Shown here: positions 58,662-64,000 of the stretch, piece by piece | Layout: each line of letters opens with the position of its first letter | How positions within the stretch are numbered: position 1 is the stretch's first letter | From: Isoetes taiwanensis | Lineage: Eukaryota; Streptophyta; Lycopodiopsida; Isoetales; Isoetaceae | Direction: 5' to 3' | NCBI GenBank assembly: GCA_021234155.1 | Contig: JAJEKV010000003.1 | Location: 22,163,569 to 22,227,568, forward strand | Length of the DNA stretch: 64,000 nucleotides | Position numbers and translations under genes: made by a program | The notes under the pieces: model-generated | The model's input: only the letters and a program-made list of their open reading frames with translations | Databases searched by the model: none | Told to the model about the DNA's origin: nothing

Positions 58662-60477
58662 CTTTTGTACAGGAATGTCTTTCCCATGTCATTCAGTAGC
58701 GCGCTGATTTCGGCTAATTCTGCTGCTGTTGTGGAGCCACTGAGGAATCGGCAATTTCTGACTGAATACAGTCTATAGAATAACTGATTTCCAGTTTTTT
58801 GTGCTTGACTGATCAAAACCTTCTGCGCCTCCACTGAATGCTGGCCATCTATTATCATGAAGTGAATATCGAGGTTGCCAGTTAAATCTTCAAGTTTATT
58901 CCATATCAACACCTTCTTCGTCTTCATATCAAAAGGCACCACATCTGCCGGCATTGGCACCGCCCGGTTTTCTATCATGTCAGCCGACTATTTCCATTTA
59001 GTCTTCGCTTGTCAAATCTTCTCACGACAAACATAGCCTTCGTGGACCTGAAAAGCCCATGCGACATGGATAGGATGCGAAAGCTAAGGCCCGTGGATAC
59101 TTGTCGACATATTTCTTGAGTTTGCTCATGGCCTCTAACCGCCTCGCCTTGTCATCATCACTAGTCATATCTGTAATGCCTAGAACGTCTGGTGTTTCCC
59201 TGGCTCTAGAACTTGCATCTTCCTTCTCTTTTAAAGCTTGTAGGTACAGACTAGCTGACGGCCTTGTATCGATTGCTCTTCTCACAAATGGAGACCTTCA
59301 CATATTTTTTTGGTGTCAATAGATCACCACCGACCAGCCAAATTTGAAGAGGTTATCTCATGGCCTCATCCGCTCTTAGGGCGCCTCTCTTTAAAGGAAC
59401 TAGCACTGCAGATAATTTAACTTCTTCAATACTTTTTATTTTTCCGACCCGCTTCAAGTAATCACGGAATGCATAAGGATCGCCCCGTTCTTCGCATGTG
59501 ATCGTAATACATTGTTTCTTCATTTGATCTGTTTCCTTAACTCTAGACATGAAAATCAGATCTGTCTTTCCGCTAGTCTTGAAGATCTCCACATACCATT
59601 CGAGCCCCTCTCGTAGATCTTCTTACGACATGGAGGCTCTACCTCGAGCCTTCATTATTTCTGGTCGTATCGTCAATGGTCACAACGTGTGCCAAATCTG
59701 CAACTGATACATCTTCATCCGTTCTTGGTTTTTTTCAAATGCGGATGTCCTCGGACCTCGCTTGTGAAGGCTTTGCTTTTCTTTTCACATTTTTAGAAGA
59801 TCCCGAAAAGTTACAATCATGTGGTGAGTAATGAAATCGCTACCGAGCCGCTTTCATAGACGCCTTTACTTTCAAAAACATAAATTGTACAAGGGAAAGT
59901 AGCGTAGACAACCAAAACCACTCATAATTATAAATCGCCCGAAGCCGCCGTTCTTAAGAGGGGACCTACATGACACTTCTCTTTTTATAAGAGACATACT
60001 AGGCTACAAAAAAAGACTTGTCAAAAGAACTGGAGAATACGAAGTAAAGACTTACACGGTCTACATTATACAAAATGGAGAATTGTTCCAACAAAAACAT
60101 ATCGGAGTAAAGGAGAAGATTATAACAAAAACACACAAAACAAGGTAGTAAAAGCAAAGAGAAATGACACGTAAAACAATATGAAAGGTAGACAATACAC
60201 GAGACACGCATACACGTAAAATACACAAAGGTTGAAAAACATCCTAGAAACCTAACAATAAAAGGGACACGTAAATCAATTACAAAACAAAAAGCGATCA
60301 ATTACCCGAGGCGCTTGTTGGATTCGTTCACCTTCGCTTGTTCAGCAGCCTCCGTGCTTGGGATTTGTGCTTTGGGCTGTAAGCCCACCTCTACCAAATC
60401 GCCTGCCGCCGCCAGATCCTCTAGACGCCATAGAACTGCAAGTCGCGGATAGTATGAGACTGGGGTTTTGGTTTAAA

Positions 60478-60492
60478 CCTATATATGTATGT
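60478..60492 (-). promoter_or_regulatory. TATA box upstream of the decayed gene
   Basis: On the minus strand CATATATAGG lies about 50 bases upstream of the putative ATG at 60,432, with a pyrimidine/adenine-rich candidate start (CAGTCTCATACTATCC) between. It is consistent with a plant promoter but rests on position only. Confidence 0.4.
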
Positions 60493-60714
60493 TCATAATC
60501 TAGGGCCGTCCGATTTACAAATCAGAATTCAAATTCGGCCCTTTTAAATTTATACCGCTTTAATTAACCGCCCCGTCCCGCTCATTTACAAATTTAAATT
60601 GTGTTTTTTTTTTTAGTGCAATTTCAAGATAACAATTAATTATTAATTTCAAGAAACGATATGTGGCAATCTACTACCACCTAATCGGCCACCTACTATC
60701 GTAGAGCCCAAGAT

Positions 60715-60845
60715 CATTCCTAGTATCGAGGCGCCAAGAACAATCGACTATCGAGGCGCCCAAGATCCGCTCGATCCCATTCGATCGATCGAGCCGCCTT
60801 CAATCCATTCGATCGAGCCGCCTTCAATTCCCATTCGATGTCTGC
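60715..60845. repeat. Short direct repeats of TATCGAGGCGCC and CATTCGATCGAGCCGCC
   Basis: TATCGAGGCGCC(C)AAGA occurs twice (60,723 and 60,751) and CATTCGATCGAGCCGCCTTCAAT-type words two to three times (60,779-60,838). No gene is seen in 60,436-61,236. Confidence 0.6.
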
Positions 60846-61236
60846 TGAACTATGGTGAATTCGAATGCATTCTCTTGTTCTCAATTTTTCGCCCTCTATT
60901 TTTTTACAATGCATTACGGTTCTTTATCGATTAATAGGAGAAGAATGCTATCTTTTAACAAAGAAACTTGAAGCGCCGAGTAGGATTGTGTAAAATCAAG
61001 ATTTGAATCCAAGTTCTATGTGTCATGGTGTTCCTCTTGGAAACAGGTTTACGTAAGATTTCTATTCTAAACCGCAATTATGAAGATGAGGCTCTTCCAA
61101 GAAGACATCCCTTAGCATCTGATTGGTGAAAGCGTGGGCACATTTGTAGCATGGCCAAAAGAACGTCCCGAAAAAAGGTATGTATATTTGGATATTCAAA
61201 AAAAAAAGAATATATCATATCATCTGCGTGATGTTG

Positions 61237-61362
61237 TGAACTTTGAATTCTGTGATGGTCTTTAGCCAGTCTTATCAACCCCATGAAACTACACATTAAT
61301 GAAAATATGTAGTTTCTTGGGGTTGGTCATACTGGCTGGAGGGCATCACAGGATTCAATGTT
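61237..61362 (+). ncRNA. Long imperfect hairpin, candidate microRNA-like precursor
   Basis: Arms of about 58 bases (61,237-61,298 and 61,306-61,362) pair around a loop of about 7 bases with only a few mismatches (GAAACTACA with TGTAGTTTC; CAACCCC with GGGGTTG; TAGCCAG with CTGGCTG). Several differences between the arms are G-U compatible when the plus strand is the transcript. The alternative is a small foldback transposon. Confidence 0.45.
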
Positions 61363-61511
61363 TTCGACATTGCATATAAAAAAAAAATAAACTAATGACA
61401 GAAAAGTATAGTGCAAAATTGCGCCAGGCGCGAGTTTGTATTCATATTCCAAAAAAGTTATGTACATTTCTTCTTCTGCAAAAATGCGCCAGGCGCGAAT
61501 TCTTTCTATCT

Positions 61512-61920
61512 CTACAATATGTCAGACAGGCCCACTTCATCTGCCCAATCCCGCAAGAAGTCCCACCTGAACCACCCTGATATGACAGGATCCTCATCTT
61601 TCCTGAGGATGTCGAGTCTCCAAACCAGAGTGTTGTATCGATCCCTGATACTATAAATCAAATCCTTGTACTTATTTGTTGGCATGAGCCTTACTAAGAG
61701 CATGAGGAGTCTGATATGTCCATAGATGCGATGGAAGTGTACCCATGGCCCCTGATACAGGCTGTCTAATGGATTCTCCAACTCTCTTTGAACGTTTTGA
61801 ACAAAGACACTCAAGTAATATCTTGTACGAGTGGTCCAGAGTTGATGGTCGCCCGAGGAACTAGAACCAGCCGATGTATTTGAACCAAACGGTGTCCATG
61901 CATAAGGAAAATCCATGGCA
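61512..61920 (-). CDS. Hypothetical exon, about 135 residues
   Basis: A pyrimidine-rich acceptor TTACTTTTCTCGTTCTAG is followed at once by TGCCATGGATTTTCC. From that ATG (about 61,917) the frame is open to the stop at 61,512. It has amphipathic helical segments (YYLSVFVQNVQRELENPLDS; IRLLMLLVRLMPTNKYKDLI) and a tryptophan-rich end (GWFRWDFLRDWADEVGL). No known domain is recognised. The open frame is bounded by GCGCC palindromes on both sides, like the exons of the neighbouring decayed gene, so it may belong to that locus. Confidence 0.45.
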
Positions 61921-62234
61921 CTAGAACGAGAAAAGTAATTAGCACGATCTATTTCACACGCACCGGGCGCGATTTGTATAGAGCCGTGAAATTGAAATGC
62001 CAAACTAAAACGCTACCGGGCGATTTGATTAACCTAGTGGAAAACGTAACCCAAAAATAGAAATGCGCCAAGCGCGATTTCTCCCATTCCAGCATATTAT
62101 TCTAACAAAATACATAATGCGTAAATGCGTAATGCAATTCAAAATATAAAGCCGCTTAGAGCAGATATATAATAATAATACTCCTTGTTTAGTTCAATAT
62201 TTAGTTCATTGTTTTAGTTCATTATTTAGAAATG

Positions 62235-62490
62235 ATAGAGGAAGAGCTAGTGAAGATCTATGATCTATGATCTATGATCTAGATCATAGAGCAAGATCAT
62301 AGATCGATATGAAATAGAAACGAGATAGAGGAAGAGCTAGTGAAATATAATAACTTCATTATTTAAGATCATTAATTAGAACAGATAGAGGAAGAGCTAG
62401 TGAAATAGAGGAAGAGCTAGTGAAATAGAATAACTTCATTATTTTAGATCATTAATTAGAAATCGTATAGAGGAAGAGCTAGTGAAATAG
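62235..62490 (+). repeat. Minisatellite GATAGAGGAAGAGCTAGTGAA and GATCTAT repeats
   Basis: GATAGAGGAAGAGCTAGTGAA-like units recur near 62,234, 62,324, 62,385, 62,404 and 62,466, mixed with (GATCTAT)n and an inverted GATCATAGA segment (62,256-62,310). Confidence 0.75.
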
Positions 62491-62739
62491 AATAAGAGCA
62501 GAGGAATCGGCAAGATCACGATAATTCAAGGTAGGGCACTTTAGGACTGATGCATGTAAAAGTAAATAACATGCTTTATGGAAAATAACTACTTTATGTA
62601 AATAACAAGAAATACTAACCCGAGAAACCTTAAGAAGTGATTCGAGAAGCCTTAAGAAGCCGAAAAAAGCAATAGCAAATTTTAATTTGGAGAAAAAGCA
62701 ATAGCAAAATGAGAAGCTTTAACACAAAAACCAAAGTTA

Positions 62740-63010
62740 TTCAAAGTCGAGAGATTGTAGAGAGCCGAAAAGCCAAAAACCGTAAAAACCTTGTATAGAG
62801 CCTACAAACCTTGTATAGAACCTTGTATTGAGCCGAAAAGCATATAGAAGCCGAAAAGCATATAGAAGCCGAAGTTTAAAGCGTAAAAGCCAGAAAAGCC
62901 GAAGTTTATAGAAGCCAAAAGTCGAGAAGCAATTAGAAGAGAAGCAGAGAAGCGTGACGAGATTGAAGCAAACGAGATTGAAGTCGAAAAAGCGCCCGAA
63001 AAGCCGATTG
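62740..63010. repeat. Degenerate GAAGCCGAAAAGC/GTATAGA repeats
   Basis: AGAAGCCGAAAAGCATAT and AACCTTGTATAGAGCC words recur several times. The minus-strand open frame across them is compositional. Confidence 0.6.
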
Positions 63011-63204
63011 CATGCAGAGATGCTTCGAAGCCCCAAAAAAAGCCGATTATGCGCCGAAGAGAAGATCGAAAGAGAGACGTAAAGTTGGAAAGTTGGATCG
63101 AAAGAGAGATAAAGTTGGAAAGGGATTGTAAACCGGAAATAATAACCGCTTTAAAAAATTAAATCACAGCGCCATAATAACTGCCGCGAAAATTTATTAC
63201 AAGG

Positions 63205-63330
63205 GTTATAAGTTATAAGATTTATAAGGTTAATAGTTTTAAGGTTAATAGATTTAAGGTTAATAGTTTTAAGGTTAATAGTTTTAAGGTTTATAAGTTA
63301 AGGTTAATATTTTTAAGTTCATAAATAAGG
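63205..63330 (+). repeat. Minisatellite (AAGGTTAATAGTTTT)n
   Basis: Five to six imperfect copies of AAGGTTAATAGTTTT(A), continuing as looser AAGGTTATAAGTT words to about 63,480. No gene is seen in 62,500-63,555. Confidence 0.7.
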
Positions 63331-63561
63331 TTATAAGTTTAAAAGTTTATGAATTTGAATTTAGAAGTTGTTTCTAAGGTTACAACATTTAAGGTTATTA
63401 TAAGTTAATATATTATAGGTTCACTTATTATTATTATAGATTAAGTTATTATAGGTTATTAAGGTTATTATTAAAGTTAACTTTCATTTAAGAACATGTT
63501 AGGGAGATGTTATTTGGATATGCTAACTTACTATAGGTTTTATGCATTTTAGGTCAATGGC

Positions 63562-64000
63562 ATGCAAAATGCTAAATCCCCAAGGCCCCAACTAATGAAG
63601 ATGACAAAGATGATGGGAAAAGAAAGGAAAAAGACCAGAAATGAAAAGGATGAAGATGACAAAGATGATGGCAAAGGAAAGGAAAAGACCTCAAATGAAA
63701 AGGATGATGCCAAAGGAAAGGAAATTGTACTTTATACTCTGGGTCGATTGGAAAAACAAGAAGGTCAAGATCCCCGCATGCATGCAAATGAGAGAGGGAG
63801 AAGGGAGAAGGGATTATTGTTCTAGCAGATCCTATCAATGCAAAGTTGAATGATGAAAGATTAGGGGAGGACAGGTTAGGTGTGGCAATCTCAAAATTAT
63901 ATGACAATTGGAAGGAAAAGGGTTCGTGCAAAACAAGAATGCCTAGCTTGTGTGAAGCAACTAGAGGTTCCAACTATTGTTGCATGGCCTAGGGACAAGA
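63562..64000 (+). CDS. Partial hypothetical lysine-rich protein (runs to window end)
   Basis: ATG at 63,562 opens a highly charged frame (KEKTSNEKDDAKGKEIVLYT, KQEGQDPRMHANERGRREKG) with repeated DDKDDGK/KGKE words. A second frame continues from about 63,812 (IVLADPINAKLNDERLGED, AISKLYDNWKEKG) to a stop near 63,990. A frameshift or an intron may join them. I do not recognise the family. Confidence 0.35.

Larger units (their letters stand above)
55700..60435 (-). pseudogene. Decayed multi-exon gene of unknown family with a DGQHS motif
   Basis: Minus strand. The first coding exon starts at ATG near 60,432 (MASRGSGGGRRFGRGGL), about 50 bases after a TATATA box. Later exon-like segments are EIFKTSGKTDLIFMSRVKET (near 59,590), LEAMSKLKKYVDKYPRALAF (near 59,130), NRAVPMPADVVPFDMKTKKV and HFMIIDGQHSVEAQKVLISQ (58,978-58,662), EQLRHARNQWIEYGKPM (58,329-57,983), DITLFVLDGRGARWTQG (near 57,500), VMRQAVMIDENKDSEFSTES (57,330-57,090) and MVKPRTSSIFFEKVLEV (near 56,820). 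DGQHS loosely recalls ParB-like or DGQHR folds; I cannot name the family. Several stops and single-base frameshifts (for example in exon 1 near 60,378) break it, through decay or sequence error. Confidence 0.6.

Overview
The window reads as nuclear heterochromatin of a land plant. The evidence is a chromodomain-bearing Ty3/gypsy (chromovirus) retrotransposon, a Ty1/copia element primed by plant-type initiator tRNA-Met, tRNA-derived SINE sequences, Helitrons, a PIF/Harbinger-like element and a spliced plant-type gene relic. The LINE style and the intron-rich relic would suit a seed-free plant, but that is only an impression. No rRNA genes, functional tRNA genes, CRISPR arrays or bacterial operons are visible. 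Almost every coding region is broken.

Layout. 1-29,726 is one family of giant Ty3/gypsy element with LTRs of about 2.1 kb (TGTGACG...CGTCACA). The main element lies on the minus strand: 5' LTR (18,020-16,067), PBS (16,065-16,053), three accessory genes, gag, pol with chromodomain, PPT and 3' LTR (from 2,723 down). The first accessory gene ends in a recognisable histone H3 fold. About 8.6 kb of it (3,797-12,401) recurs as an inverted copy at 18,021-29,726. Both arms share two odd internal junctions, so the rearranged element existed before it was duplicated. The right arm also carries a 3.0 kb Helitron that the left arm lacks.

29,727-31,607 is a LINE fragment ending in (TTCTA)n. 31,608-35,920 is mostly unassigned sequence with a SINE and short tandem repeats. 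35,921-41,860 is a copia element in circularly permuted order (RT C-terminus and RNase H, one LTR, gag, integrase, RT N-terminus), with a Harbinger-like element (35,932-37,641) inside its RT. 41,861-42,849 is a second LINE fragment. 42,850-45,888 is a second copy of the 3.0 kb Helitron.

45,889-53,035 is a non-coding tandem array of units of about 1-1.5 kb. Each holds ACGT-core boxes, a tRNA-like SINE head and runs of alternating nTTCn/nGAAn pentamers that match heat-shock elements. It is interrupted by a third Helitron (50,413-52,264) whose interior is a homopurine tract of about 1.6 kb. 53,036-55,700 is unassigned. 55,700-60,435 is a decayed minus-strand multi-exon gene of unknown family, with one intron that can be defined exactly; short GCGCC/GGCGC palindromes litter its non-coding parts. 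60,436-64,000 holds a possible small-RNA hairpin, one hypothetical exon, minisatellites and a partial open frame.

The leading candidate for something undescribed is the histone-H3-bearing accessory module of the gypsy element. The heat-shock-element tandem array comes next. One short stretch (about 1,060-1,330) looks like an assembly consensus artefact, so fine detail near repeat junctions should be treated with care.
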